Shown piece after piece: positions 33,470 through 41,972 of a stretch of DNA of 54,045 nucleotides. This stretch comes from CAZFCK01 sp964517355 (GTDB taxonomy: Bacteria > Desulfobacterota > Desulfovibrionia > Desulfovibrionales > Desulfovibrionaceae). A program made the translations under genes and the position numbers. A model generated the notes under the pieces. It worked only from the letters and a program-made list of their open reading frames with translations, ran no database searches and had not been told where the DNA came from. The DNA is taken from the NCBI GenBank assembly GCA_964517355.1, contig CAZFCK010000003.1:1-54045 (forward strand). Direction: 5' to 3'. Each line of letters begins with the position of its first letter. Position 1 is the first letter of the stretch.

Positions 33470-33727
33470 ATGACGTTGAAGCAGGAACTGTTGCAGGCCA
33501 AGGGCCTGCTGGCGGATCTTGACCGCAGGGCCGGAGAACTGGAGACCGAGGCGAAAGGCCTGGTCATGCTCATCAGGATGGCCCTGAGCCCCTACGAAGA
33601 CGACGTGCTCGCCCTCAAGGTGGATGAGGCTCTGGCCGGCGTATCGCGGCTCAAGGACATCAGCGAGGACCTGAGCCGGGTGCGGGAGCGCGTGAACGAC
33701 CTGAAACAACAGATCGGAGAGCGCTGA
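33470..33727 (+). CDS. Coiled-coil phage protein, hypothetical
   Basis: 85 residues, almost entirely alpha-helical heptads: TLKQELLQAKGLLADLDRRAGELETEAKGLVMLI and KDISEDLSRVRERVNDLKQQIGER. It starts two bases after the preceding stop and ends in an overlap with the small terminase start. Proteins of this kind precede the terminase in many Mu-like prophages (DUF2730-like); a lysis accessory (spanin) role is not supported because no signal or lipobox is present. Confidence 0.65.
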   Translation: MTLKQELLQAKGLLADLDRRAGELETEAKGLVMLIRMALSPYEDDVLALKVDEALAGVSRLKDISEDLSRVRERVNDLKQQIGER

Positions 33728-34140
33728 TGAGCAAGGCCTGGCTCCGTCCGGAAGCGGAACGCCTCTACGTGCAGGAGCAGCTTACCCTGGCCGAAATCGC
33801 TTCGCGCCTGGACATCTCCGAGCGAACGGCGCGCGACTGGTGCCATCAGGAAAACTGGAAGGAAAAGCGCCGCCAGCACGAACACGCCAAGCGCGGTTTT
33901 GTGGCCGAGCTGTACGGGCTGGCCAGGTCGTTGGCGCGCTCGGTCCGCCGCGATCTTGACGCGGGCATGGAGGTCAGCCAGTCGCGGATGTACGGCGCGA
34001 TCCGGCTTGCCGGGCTCCTGGTGCCGGACGCTGCCATTGAAAAAGAATACCGGGAGCAGGAAACCGGCGGCGAAAAGGCCGAGGCCGTGAAATCCACGGA
34101 CGATCTCAGGGCCATCCTGAAAGACGTGCTCGGGGGGTAA
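33727..34140 (+). CDS. Terminase small subunit (DUF1804-like)
   Basis: 137 residues. The N-terminus has a recognisable helix-turn-helix, RLYVQEQLTLAEIASRLDISERTARDWCHQENWKEKR, followed by helices for oligomerisation. This is the DUF1804 family of Mu-like phages (the Mu gp27-type packaging initiator). It recognises phage DNA next to the end and loads the large subunit. It ends one base before the large subunit start. Confidence 0.85.
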   Translation: MSKAWLRPEAERLYVQEQLTLAEIASRLDISERTARDWCHQENWKEKRRQHEHAKRGFVAELYGLARSLARSVRRDLDAGMEVSQSRMYGAIRLAGLLVPDAAIEKEYREQETGGEKAEAVKSTDDLRAILKDVLGG

Positions 34141-35487
34141 GTGGGCGCGACGGAAAAATATTTTCTGGCGTATCAACAACGCTGGCTGGCGGATACATCC
34201 CGTATCAAGATCTGGGAAAAGTCCAGGCGTATCGGCGCCACCTATGTGCAGGCATACGAGGATGTACGCGATGCCGCCACGGACATAGAGAAGGTTTATT
34301 TTTCATCCGCGGACGACAGCGCCGCGGCCGAATACATAGACTATTGCCGTCACTGGGCCAAGGTGCTCAACATCGTGGCCACCTACCTGGGCGAAGTGCT
34401 CCTGGACGAAGAAAAGGACGTGCTGGCGCGCAAGATATCCTTCGCCAACGGCCACTGTATCAACGCCATGTCCAGCAATCCGAAACGTTTTCGAAGTAAG
34501 GGCGGCAAGATCATCCTTGATGAATTCGCTTGGCACGACAATCAGCGCGGCATGTGGGCCGCGGCGCGCCCCGCCATCACCTGGGGCTACCCCCTGCGTA
34601 TTCTGTCCACCTACAACGGCAAAGGCAATCTCTACCATCAATTCGTCGAACAGACACGGCGCAAGGAACTGGATTGGAGCCTGCATGCAACGCCCATTCA
34701 AGTGGCTGTCGCCGAGGGGCTCGCGGACAGGATTTTGGGCCGGCCCCTAACGCCCGAGGAACGCGCGGCCTGGCTGGAGTCCGAACGGCTCTCGGTGGCC
34801 GATGACGATACCTGGCGTCAGGAATACTGCTGTGACCCGATTGACGAGGCAACCGCGCTCCTGACGTACGATTGCATCAACGCCTGCGCTTGCGACGGGC
34901 TGGAAACGCCCCTGGATGACACCACGGGCGATCTCTATCTCGGCGTGGACATCGGCCGCAAAAAAGACCTCACGGTGATGTGGATTCTGGAGCGCACCGG
35001 TCCCGCCCTCACCACGCGCCTGGTCAAGGTGCTTTCAAAGACCAAATTCGCGCGGCAGCGCAGCCAGCTCTACGAATTCCTGCGGCATCCGCGTCTGCGC
35101 CGCTGCTGCATGGACGCCACCGGCCTGGGCATGCAGCTGGCCGAAGAAGCCCGTGAGGCCTTTGGCGGTTATCGCGTGGAGCCTTGCACCTTTACGCCTG
35201 CGGTCCGCGAGGAACTGGCCTACGGATTGTGCGCGGCCATGGAAGATCGGAAGCTCTGGATCCCAGCGCATAAGGACATTCGCGAGGACCTGCATTCCGT
35301 GCGCAAAATCGTCACCAGCGCCGGCAACGTGCGCCTGGACGTGAACGCCTCGGCAAATGTCGATTCCCACGCCGACCGCTTTTGGGCGCTGGCCCTGGCG
35401 GTCCACGCCGCCGGCACGGCCAAGGGCAAGGTGCATGTCGTCTCGGGCTTGGCGAGGCTCACCAGAAAAATCTTGGGAAGCCTCTAG
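34141..35487 (+). CDS. Terminase large subunit
   Basis: 448 residues starting at GTG 34141, adjacent to the small-subunit stop. ATPase: Walker-A-like EKSRRIGATYV near residue 22, Walker B KIILDEFAWH near 120, coupling motif RILSTYNGKGN near 155. Nuclease (RNase H fold): GVDIGRKKDLTVM near 268, CCMDATGLG near 323 and DSHADRFWALALA near 410 supply the three acidic positions. It packages DNA by headful and cuts it; corresponds to Mu gp28. Confidence 0.92.
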   Translation: MGATEKYFLAYQQRWLADTSRIKIWEKSRRIGATYVQAYEDVRDAATDIEKVYFSSADDSAAAEYIDYCRHWAKVLNIVATYLGEVLLDEEKDVLARKISFANGHCINAMSSNPKRFRSKGGKIILDEFAWHDNQRGMWAAARPAITWGYPLRILSTYNGKGNLYHQFVEQTRRKELDWSLHATPIQVAVAEGLADRILGRPLTPEERAAWLESERLSVADDDTWRQEYCCDPIDEATALLTYDCINACACDGLETPLDDTTGDLYLGVDIGRKKDLTVMWILERTGPALTTRLVKVLSKTKFARQRSQLYEFLRHPRLRRCCMDATGLGMQLAEEAREAFGGYRVEPCTFTPAVREELAYGLCAAMEDRKLWIPAHKDIREDLHSVRKIVTSAGNVRLDVNASANVDSHADRFWALALAVHAAGTAKGKVHVVSGLARLTRKILGSL

Positions 35488-35714
35488 CGCATTTTCGCCT
35501 TGAAACAAGGCGACGGTTTCAAATGGTTGATTATGGGGCTCCGCCCCAAACCCCGCCAGGAGGCAACGCCCCCCTGGACCCGCGAATAGTGTGCTTGACA
35601 TTGTAACCATGCAAATAACTTATTAAAATTAAAAAGTTTTGGAGATTCTTAAGAACCTTTTTCAAAAGGTTCTTAAGCCGCCGGAGCAAATTCACTTCGT
35701 GAAGAAGGTACGCC
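35488..35714. repeat. Cluster of hairpin repeats interrupting the packaging operon
   Basis: Four hairpins in 227 bases: CGCCTTG-AAA-CAAGGCG just after the terminase stop, GGGGC-TCC-GCCCC, CCAGGAGGC-AAC-GCCCCCCTGG, and a 14-bp perfect stem CTTAAGAACCTTTT / AAAAGGTTCTTAAG at 35648-35677. The last is followed by CCGCCGGA, as at 28032-28041. Such blocks are typical chromosomal intergenic repeats of this bacterial group and are unexpected inside a phage head operon. A TTGACA at about 35592 may start a new transcript for the portal gene. Confidence 0.6.
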
Positions 35715-37250
35715 ATGCTGCACAAACGCTTCTCCCGGGGCAGACGCCCCAGACCAGGCCGGTTCATGAATTTCACCGCCCCTGCGGGCGTAAAGGATCT
35801 CTTGCATCGTGAAATCGCCACGTTGGAGGCGCGCGGTCTGTATGACTCCTCGTGGCTGCCGGATCCGGATCCCGTGCTGCGCAAGCTGGGCAAGGATATG
35901 GCCGTGTACAGGGAGCTGCTCTCCGATCCGCGCGTGGGCCCTGTGGCGGAGTCGCGCACCGGCGCGGTCGCCTGCCTGGAATGGTGGCTCGAGCCGGACA
36001 GTGCCGACAAACGCGTCATGGCCGAGGTGCAGCCCATGCTCGATGGCTGCGACATGCAGCATGTCATCGAGCATGCGGCCCAGGCTCCGCTCTGGGGCTG
36101 TGCGCCGTTGGAAATCGTCTGGAAAAAAGGCCGCCGCGTCATCGCCCCCGAAAAGGTTGTGGGCAAGCCCATGGATTGGTTCGCTTTCACCCCCTCTGGC
36201 CAGTTGTTGTTCAAAAGCCTGTCAAACCCCCTGGGCGAACCGCTGCCCCCGCGCAAATTCCTGTTGCCGCGTTATCTGGCCAGCGCGGATAATCCTTACG
36301 GCCAGCGCGTGCTGAGCCGCTGTTTCTGGCCCGTCACCGCGAAAAGGGGCGGCATGCAGTTCTGGATGCTCTTCCTGGAAAAATTCAGCAATCCTCATGT
36401 GATAGGACGCCTTCCTCGCGGCACGGCCAAAGAGGAATACGTCGATCTCCTGGATGCCCTGGCAAGCCTGGTCCAGGACGCCGTGGCCGTGATTCCGGAC
36501 GACGCGTCCGTGGAATTTATGGAGGCGGGCAAGGGGGCGACGCACCAATTGTTCGCCGGACACGAGGATAAACGCGATTCGGACATCACCATCGCCATCG
36601 CCGGGCAAAATCTGACCACGGAGGTCAAGAGCGGCAGCTTGGCGGCCGCTCAAACCCATTTCCAGGTCCGGCAGGACCTGCGTGATCGCGATAAAAAGCT
36701 GGTGGCCGCGGCCGTGCAGGACTTGATTGATTGGTGTTGTGAGATGAACAGCCTGCCGCGCCCATGGCCGAGGTTCGCGTTCTACGAAGAGCAGGACGTG
36801 GACCTTGTTTTGGCCCAGCGTGACAAATTACTGTACGATCAAGGTGTTGCATTTACGCCGGAATACTACGGCGACACCTACGGCATCGAATCCAAGTACA
36901 TCAAGGCCGTGCAGGCGCCCGCCGATCAGGCAGGGTTTGCCCATTCCGGCCCGGATGCAAACGCGCAATACGGCCATGAGCCGCAGACCCATGCCGACCC
37001 CTTCCTTGCAGAAGCCGCGCGGGATCTTGACCCGCGGGAGCTTCAGGATCAGGCCGACAAGCTGCTCGCGCCGGTGTTAGAGCACATCAACGCCCTTGCC
37101 GACGCCGGCGCCGGGCTGCATGAGCTGCAGGCGCAGTTACTCGACGCCTATCCGGAAATGGATGACGCGGCCCTGGAAACCATGCTGGCCCGGGCGCTTT
37201 TCCTGGCGGATCTCTACGCCCGCGCGCAAGAGCCCGCGCAATGGGAATAG
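35715..37250 (+). CDS. Portal protein (DUF935, Mu gp29-like)
   Basis: 511 residues starting at ATG 35715. Typical DUF935 motifs: VYRELLSDPRVGPVAESRTGAVACLEWWLEP, HAAQAPLWGCAPLEIVW, DWFAFTPSGQLLF, and RYLASADNPYGQRVLSRCFWPVTAKRGGMQFWMLFLEKFSNP. A helical C-terminal domain follows (LLAPVLEHINALADAGAGLHELQAQLL). It forms the dodecameric DNA entry channel of the head and docks the terminase. Overlaps the MuF gene region closely. Confidence 0.92.
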   Translation: MLHKRFSRGRRPRPGRFMNFTAPAGVKDLLHREIATLEARGLYDSSWLPDPDPVLRKLGKDMAVYRELLSDPRVGPVAESRTGAVACLEWWLEPDSADKRVMAEVQPMLDGCDMQHVIEHAAQAPLWGCAPLEIVWKKGRRVIAPEKVVGKPMDWFAFTPSGQLLFKSLSNPLGEPLPPRKFLLPRYLASADNPYGQRVLSRCFWPVTAKRGGMQFWMLFLEKFSNPHVIGRLPRGTAKEEYVDLLDALASLVQDAVAVIPDDASVEFMEAGKGATHQLFAGHEDKRDSDITIAIAGQNLTTEVKSGSLAAAQTHFQVRQDLRDRDKKLVAAAVQDLIDWCCEMNSLPRPWPRFAFYEEQDVDLVLAQRDKLLYDQGVAFTPEYYGDTYGIESKYIKAVQAPADQAGFAHSGPDANAQYGHEPQTHADPFLAEAARDLDPRELQDQADKLLAPVLEHINALADAGAGLHELQAQLLDAYPEMDDAALETMLARALFLADLYARAQEPAQWE

Positions 37251-37252
37251 CC

Positions 37253-38590
37253 ATGCAACCCGTTGATTTCCATTTCGCCCTGGGCCTGGAACCGGAAAAG
37301 GCCGTGGACTATTTCAGATCCAAGGGGTTGAACATCACCTGGGATTGGCATGACCAGTGGGACGAGGCGCACGCCCGGGCCTTTACGGTTGCCAAGGCCC
37401 AACGCGCCGAAATTTTGCAGGACATCCGCCGCGCCGTGGACGCGGCCCTGGCCACGGGCCAAACCCTCAAGGAATTCCGCGATGATTTGGAACCGGTGTT
37501 GCGAAAGAACGGCTGGTGGGGCCGCCGGCAGGTTGTGGATCCCAAGACCGGGGAAACACGCACCGTTACCCTGGGCAGCCCGCGCCGTTTGAAAACCATC
37601 TACGACACCAACATGGCCGGCGCCTACAACGCCGGCAGGCTGGCCGCCCAGCGCGAACAGATCGAGGAACGACCGTATCTGCAATATATTTGCGTGGTTG
37701 ACGCAAACACGAGGCCCGAACACCTGGCCCTGCACCTCAAGGTCTTTCGCGCGGACGACCCGATCTGGGAGCACATCTATCCGCCCAACGGCTTTGGCTG
37801 CAGATGCCGCGTCCGCGCCCTGACTCCGACGGAGTTGCGGGACGAGGGCCTCTCGGTCGTCACGGGCGGCCGCATCGAGACCAAAATGACGCCCGTGGGC
37901 AGACTGGGCGAGGAACGCCCGGTCTCCACCTGGATCGGTCCGGACGGGGAGCGCGTGCGCATATCCCCCGGATTCGATCACGCGCCGTCCAAATGGCCCA
38001 AAACCGATCCCTACGGCGACCTGGACGATTGCGATCAGTCTGATTTTATAGATGGTTATCCGCGGTCATATGCGGAAGAGGACCAGAACCAATGCCGCCC
38101 TCTGCGTATGGTGCCGGGGCAAAAAAACTGGAAGGACCTGGGCCGTCCGGACCTGCGCCACATTCCCAAGGAGGAGCGGCTGCCGGATCCGGGGGTGGTC
38201 GAAGCGGGCGGGACCATGGAAGAGGCCCTGGCCATCATGCGCAAGACCTTCGGCCTGGAACCGGGCAAGACCAGGGAGGTCAAAACCCCCCTGGGTCCCG
38301 TGCATCTCCGGGACGATTTGTTGGAGCACATGGTGGAAAAGCGCTCCAACGCGCGTGAGCGCTACGCCGCCTATGTGCTGCCGACCCTGGAAAATCCCTT
38401 TGAAGTGTATCTGACCGAGTACGAGGACGGCGGCATGAAGGAGCGCTTTATCGGCCTGTTCCCTGAAAAGGACCTGCTTGTCGTTGTCCTGCGGAGCACC
38501 GACGGTTCCTTGCTCTGGAACGTTATGCACGCCAAGGACAAGGACATGAACAAACAACGGGTGGGGAAATTGCTGTGGCCCGAAAAATAA
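37253..38590 (+). CDS. MuF head morphogenesis protein with C-terminal PBECR-like toxin domain
   Basis: 445 residues (ATG 37253, just after the portal stop; an ATG at 37241 is also possible). The central part is the Mu gpF domain: SPRRLKTIYDTNMAGAYNAGR, YICVVDANTRPEHLALH, IYPPNGFGCRCRVRALT. Mu gpF itself ends shortly after; here about 130 more residues follow a linker, with VHLRDDLLEHMVEKRSNARERYAAYVLPTLENPFEVYLTEY and FIGLFPEKDLLVVVLRSTDGSLLWNVM. That matches the PBECR (phage barnase-EndoU-colicin-RelE-like) nuclease fold found as a MuF C-terminal toxin. The virion protein could deliver this domain into the host with the DNA. No adjacent immunity gene is evident. Confidence 0.85.
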   Translation: MQPVDFHFALGLEPEKAVDYFRSKGLNITWDWHDQWDEAHARAFTVAKAQRAEILQDIRRAVDAALATGQTLKEFRDDLEPVLRKNGWWGRRQVVDPKTGETRTVTLGSPRRLKTIYDTNMAGAYNAGRLAAQREQIEERPYLQYICVVDANTRPEHLALHLKVFRADDPIWEHIYPPNGFGCRCRVRALTPTELRDEGLSVVTGGRIETKMTPVGRLGEERPVSTWIGPDGERVRISPGFDHAPSKWPKTDPYGDLDDCDQSDFIDGYPRSYAEEDQNQCRPLRMVPGQKNWKDLGRPDLRHIPKEERLPDPGVVEAGGTMEEALAIMRKTFGLEPGKTREVKTPLGPVHLRDDLLEHMVEKRSNARERYAAYVLPTLENPFEVYLTEYEDGGMKERFIGLFPEKDLLVVVLRSTDGSLLWNVMHAKDKDMNKQRVGKLLWPEK

Positions 38591-38777
38591 CCGGCGAAGC
38601 GTCCCGTTCCCGCGCCCCGGCTGGTTGCGCGGGAGCCCTTCATCCCATCATCGCGCCAGCGCGCTCCGGGAATCTCGACTCCGCCGGTTTCGTATCTATG
38701 AGTAATCCCCTTTGCGGGCAATGGCAAGATGCGGTCCCGCAAAAGAAGTCTCCCCAGGAAAAAAGCAAAGGACGCTT

Positions 38778-39350
38778 ATGGCCGATGTCGTACGCATAAA
38801 CGTTGAACAGGGCGATGCGGCCGCGTTTCTCGCCGCCATGGCCGCGCGCGGCAGGGATTTGCAACCCGCCATGCAGAGCGTCGCCGGCATCCTGGCCGCG
38901 GCCGCCGAGAATGCGTTTCAGATGGAAGGCCCCGGCTGGCCGGAGCTCGCGCCGGCGACCATCCGGCAAAGGCGTTCGCGGGGCTACTGGCCAGGCAAGA
39001 TCCTCCAGCGCCGTGGCCGGCTGGCCCAAAGCGTCCAGCAGGGGCATTCCGAAACCGCCGCCTGGGCCGGCACCAATATGAAATACGCGCGCATCCACCA
39101 ATTGGGCGGCACCGTGCGCATCCCCGGAAGGACCGTGCAGCTCGTGTTGCGCCGCCCCGCGCGCGGCAAGCGCAAGGGCAGGACCCTGTTCGGCGGCAAC
39201 CGCCATGCCAATCAAAAAAACGTGGAAAAACGCAGCGTAACCATCCCGGCCTACGACGTGACCATTCCGGCCAGGCCCTACCTCAGGCTCGGCAAGGACG
39301 GCCTGGCCAGGATCAAGGCCGCGTTGGAAAAGCATCTTCTGGGCGCTTGA
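38778..39350 (+). CDS. Phage virion morphogenesis protein (Mu gpG-like)
   Basis: 190 residues from the ATG at 38778, five bases after AAGGA; the open frame extends upstream without a signal. The family is recognisable from GPGWPELAPATIRQRRSRGYWPGKILQRRGRLAQSVQQGHS, AAWAGTNMKYARIHQLGG and the ending IPARPYLRLGKDGLARIKAALEKHL. In Mu the G protein is a head-tail joining component needed for tail attachment. It is the last gene of the rightward head operon. Confidence 0.88.
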   Translation: MADVVRINVEQGDAAAFLAAMAARGRDLQPAMQSVAGILAAAAENAFQMEGPGWPELAPATIRQRRSRGYWPGKILQRRGRLAQSVQQGHSETAAWAGTNMKYARIHQLGGTVRIPGRTVQLVLRRPARGKRKGRTLFGGNRHANQKNVEKRSVTIPAYDVTIPARPYLRLGKDGLARIKAALEKHLLGA

Positions 39351-39360
39351 TGCGCCCCCG

Positions 39361-39391
39361 GCCCCCGCCTCTCGTGAAACGAGCGGGGCGG
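39361..39391 (+). terminator. GC hairpin after the head operon
   Basis: CTCGT-GAA-ACGAG with further GC pairing of CCGCC to GGCGG around it, starting about 10 bases after the morphogenesis gene stop and followed by TGTCTTT. A plausible but imperfect Rho-independent terminator. Confidence 0.45.
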
Positions 39392-39450
39392 ACTGTCTTT
39401 GATATTGAGAGAGCGCGTTTTTGATTTGGAGTGTCAAAGTTCTAAAGCGT

Positions 39451-40119
39451 TCAATCTACTTTGATGATGTCGCCATTGGTGGTGAACTGGAATACGTAGG
39501 GCTTGATGATATACCCACCCAGGGCATTGCGCGCCCGCACATTGCACCGGACCATGTACGCGTAGCGGAATGTCTCAGTGTTTTTAATCACCGGTCCCCA
39601 TTCCATGATTTCGTAATCCGGATCCGCAATGTTGCGGTCAAGCCATGCCTTGACTTGATACACCGAGCCGTCCCATTCGGAGTTATACACTGGCCCTCGT
39701 GCTCTCTCGGCCGCTTCGCGTACCTCGCGCTTGTGCCTAACGTCGGCAAGTCGGTCCATTTCGCGGAAACAGTAGCCTGTCACGATGGCGATGGTGAGCA
39801 CCACACCCACGGCGATGGGCAGGGCCTGGGAGGTCAAGGTGCCGACGCGGTAGCTGTGCAGCAGCCCTCCAAGGCAAAGCAGGGCTACGCACACGATGCC
39901 CAGGGCTATGGACATGCGTCCCGCAATAAACACGCTCAGCAGCGGCACCAGAATGCCCAAGCCGAAACATATCCACGAGCCAATCTTGGCGCGTTTCGGC
40001 CAAGAGTTGCCTTCTTCAATGTCAAATGGAAATTCATCTTCGTTTATGGTGTATAATTCCTCTTCGCTGTCTTCCTCAAGTTGAATAATATTGCATTCCT
40101 CTTCTTTTTGATAAGGCAT
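39451..40119 (-). CDS. Multi-helix membrane protein in moron position
   Basis: 222 residues from the ATG at 40119 (TTGGAG six bases upstream). An acidic N-terminal 40 residues (EEECNIIQLEEDSEEELYTINEDEF) is followed by three hydrophobic segments (SWICFGLGILVPLLSVFIAG, ALGIVCVALLCLGGLLH, ALPIAVGVVLTIAIVTGYC) and a soluble C-terminal domain of about 85 residues (QVKAWLDRNIADPDYEIMEWGPV...FQFTTNGDIIKVD). No family recognised. It is transcribed on its own beside the repressor, away from the virion genes, which is typical of lysogeny-expressed morons, for instance superinfection exclusion proteins. Confidence 0.7.
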   Translation of the reverse strand: MPYQKEEECNIIQLEEDSEEELYTINEDEFPFDIEEGNSWPKRAKIGSWICFGLGILVPLLSVFIAGRMSIALGIVCVALLCLGGLLHSYRVGTLTSQALPIAVGVVLTIAIVTGYCFREMDRLADVRHKREVREAAERARGPVYNSEWDGSVYQVKAWLDRNIADPDYEIMEWGPVIKNTETFRYAYMVRCNVRARNALGGYIIKPYVFQFTTNGDIIKVD

Positions 40120-40215
40120 GCCGAACTCCAAGTAGTATAAGGTTATTTTTTATTGTCTAACAACCTATACATGCTCGCATTCGTGACGTCTATACTTATA
40201 AAAAATGGATACGGC

Positions 40216-41070
40216 TTACTCTTCGTCCTCATCCTCGGTCGTGTCGGATAGCTCCCTCCCCGGGAGTTGATTATACAAATCATCTCCCTGCCCGTGATGC
40301 TGAGGACTATAGCTTTCAACCAAGTCTCCCTCTTGCCGCATCACCTTCTTGTTGAAAACAGGCTTAATGTACATGTCGAAGTGACCATAACGGTTAGAAA
40401 TAAGAGTGTTGAGCTTGCTAAAAAGTCCTTTGTACTTTTCTTTCAGTTTCGAGGGCAAGGATTCGTAAAAAGCATTAAGGATACGCCTAACTTCGGGGGC
40501 ACATATCAATACTGAAATATCAGCGAAATCATTATGAGCCTCCATATCCAGGCGCGTGACGGTACCGGTGCAACTGGAAACGTTCCTCATTTTCCCTTCG
40601 AGTTTCTTGGTTTTTGCATCATATTCCAGTCGCATGACGTCAACTTTTAACTCCGCGCTTTGGCTTATCAGATCCTTGTTTTCTTTTAGAAGAGTTAAGT
40701 TTTCATGTCTGAGCATTTCTATTTCTTGTCGTAGAAGTATATTTTCTTGTCTGGTTCGCGCAACATCTTCCTTGGCATCTTCTGATAATAATGATTTGTT
40801 GTCTTCTTTTTTTAATGAGCGATACTTTTCCCCCTCGCCCCAAAAAAGCCAGTCTAAGCTGCAATCTAATACAGCACTCAGCCGTCCTAAAAATTCGCCT
40901 CTAGGAAAAACTTTTGACTCCCAGGATTGAAGAGCGTTTTTACTTGCTCCCACGAGTTTGGCCAAGTCTTCTTGGCTATAGCCTGCATTTTTTCTTAAAA
41001 AGGACAGTCTGGAAAAAAATTCGCTAAAATTAGGGTATTTATTATTTTTTTCATAATTTTTGTTAGACAT
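40216..41070 (-). CDS. XRE-family phage repressor with coiled-coil middle region
   Basis: 284 residues from the ATG at 41070 (CCGGAG six bases upstream). The N-terminal helix-turn-helix reads RLSFLRKNAGYSQEDLAKLVGASKNALQSWESKVFPRGEFLGRLSAVLDCSLDWLFWGE, the CI-like type. Then comes a long charged coiled coil (RQENILLRQEIEMLRHENLTLLKENKDLI) in place of an S24 peptidase, so RecA-stimulated self-cleavage is not expected. The C-terminal 100 residues are unrecognised. It faces the early operon across a 154-base control region and is the likely lysogeny repressor. AT-richer than the virion genes. Confidence 0.85.
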   Translation of the reverse strand: MSNKNYEKNNKYPNFSEFFSRLSFLRKNAGYSQEDLAKLVGASKNALQSWESKVFPRGEFLGRLSAVLDCSLDWLFWGEGEKYRSLKKEDNKSLLSEDAKEDVARTRQENILLRQEIEMLRHENLTLLKENKDLISQSAELKVDVMRLEYDAKTKKLEGKMRNVSSCTGTVTRLDMEAHNDFADISVLICAPEVRRILNAFYESLPSKLKEKYKGLFSKLNTLISNRYGHFDMYIKPVFNKKVMRQEGDLVESYSPQHHGQGDDLYNQLPGRELSDTTEDEDEE

Positions 41071-41224
41071 GTTTGCTCCGGGCTTGAAGTGCAAGGCACA
41101 TAAAAATTGAAATTAATAAATTTAATATTGACTCTAGACAAGTAAACATGTAGCAAGACCAATATAACTTGGTTAAACGTTTTAACTCTCCACCAACTTT
41201 TAACCGTCATAGTGGGGATTCGCA
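41071..41224. promoter_or_regulatory. Operator/promoter region between repressor and early operon
   Basis: AT-rich divergent spacer. GTTAAA-CGT-TTTAAC at 41172-41186 is a near-perfect dyad and a further half-site TTTTAACC lies about 20 bases downstream at 41198-41205, a natural operator for the XRE repressor or a Ner-like protein controlling the early promoter. TTGACT at about 41130 is a possible -35 element. The ribosome site GGGGATT precedes 41225. Confidence 0.6.
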
Positions 41225-41677
41225 ATGTCTAAAAAGCGGGCAGGCGTGGACAACGGCATGGTGCAATTGCGTCTGCCCCTGTCCGATTTGCCCACCGCTC
41301 GGAAAAAAGCCGGTTCTCTGCGCGTGAAAGAAGCCGTCAAAGAGGCCTTGAGCGCGGGGCTTGAAGCTTCCGGCCTTGAGCGGGAGTTTGTGGCGTCGGA
41401 ACTTTCCCGGCTGGTGGGTGAGCCCGTGAATATTCACACCCTCAATTCCTGGACCGCGGAAAGCAAATCGGAGCGCCGTCTGCCTCTCGAATATGCCGGA
41501 GCCCTGTGCGCCATTTTGGGGAATGCGGAAATCCTGGCCGCCGCACTGGAAGTCTCAGGATACGCCGTTTTGGGAAAAAAGGGCCGCGCGGTCTACGAAC
41601 TCGGATTGTTGGCGGTTGAAAAAAAACAGCGCTCAAAGCGCGAAAAGGAACTCTGGGAGCGTGTGCATGAGCGCTAA
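41225..41677 (+). CDS. Early phage DNA-binding protein, hypothetical
   Basis: 150 residues. After an arginine/lysine-rich start (MSKKRAGVDNGMVQLRLPLSDLPTARKK) comes a helical core (VKEAVKEALSAGLEASGLEREFVASELSRLVGEPVNIHTLNSWTAES) that reads like a HTH or regulatory domain for a Mu-like early operon. First gene right of the operator. The stop overlaps the following HTH gene by 11 bases, so both are translationally coupled. A Ner-like or replication accessory role is possible; no exact family is named. Confidence 0.65.
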   Translation: MSKKRAGVDNGMVQLRLPLSDLPTARKKAGSLRVKEAVKEALSAGLEASGLEREFVASELSRLVGEPVNIHTLNSWTAESKSERRLPLEYAGALCAILGNAEILAAALEVSGYAVLGKKGRAVYELGLLAVEKKQRSKREKELWERVHER

Positions 41678-41888
41678 ACGCAAACAAATACACCATGTTC
41701 GCGGCATCAAGGCCTGGATGATCCTCCAAGGCCTGGAACAAAAGGATCTGGCCCGGGAGCTGCGCTGTTCCACCACGGCCATCTCGCGAGTGCTGCACGG
41801 GTACTCCACCAGCAAACGCATTGTGCGGCATTTCATCCAACAAGGCTGCCCGCCTGAATATTTCGAAATCGAGAGGCCCCAATCCTGA
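41667..41888 (+). CDS. Small HTH protein (Ner-like position)
   Basis: 73 residues starting at the ATG 41667 inside the end of the previous gene. The sequence IKAWMILQGLEQKDLARELRCSTTAISRVLHGYSTSKRIVRHFI is a compact XRE-type helix-turn-helix, and the basic start MSAKRKQIHHV is typical of DNA binders. In Mu, Ner is a 75-residue HTH protein directly upstream of the transposase gene that turns down early and repressor promoters; size and position match. Two tiny frames lie in the 84 bases before the transposase but are not supported. Confidence 0.75.
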   Translation: MSAKRKQIHHVRGIKAWMILQGLEQKDLARELRCSTTAISRVLHGYSTSKRIVRHFIQQGCPPEYFEIERPQS

Positions 41889-41972
41889 AGGAGACCCCCA
41901 TGACCACGAAAAAATGTCTGTCAAGAACAATAACACAATTGAAACCAACGGCGGCGCGGCCCGCCGAATGAT

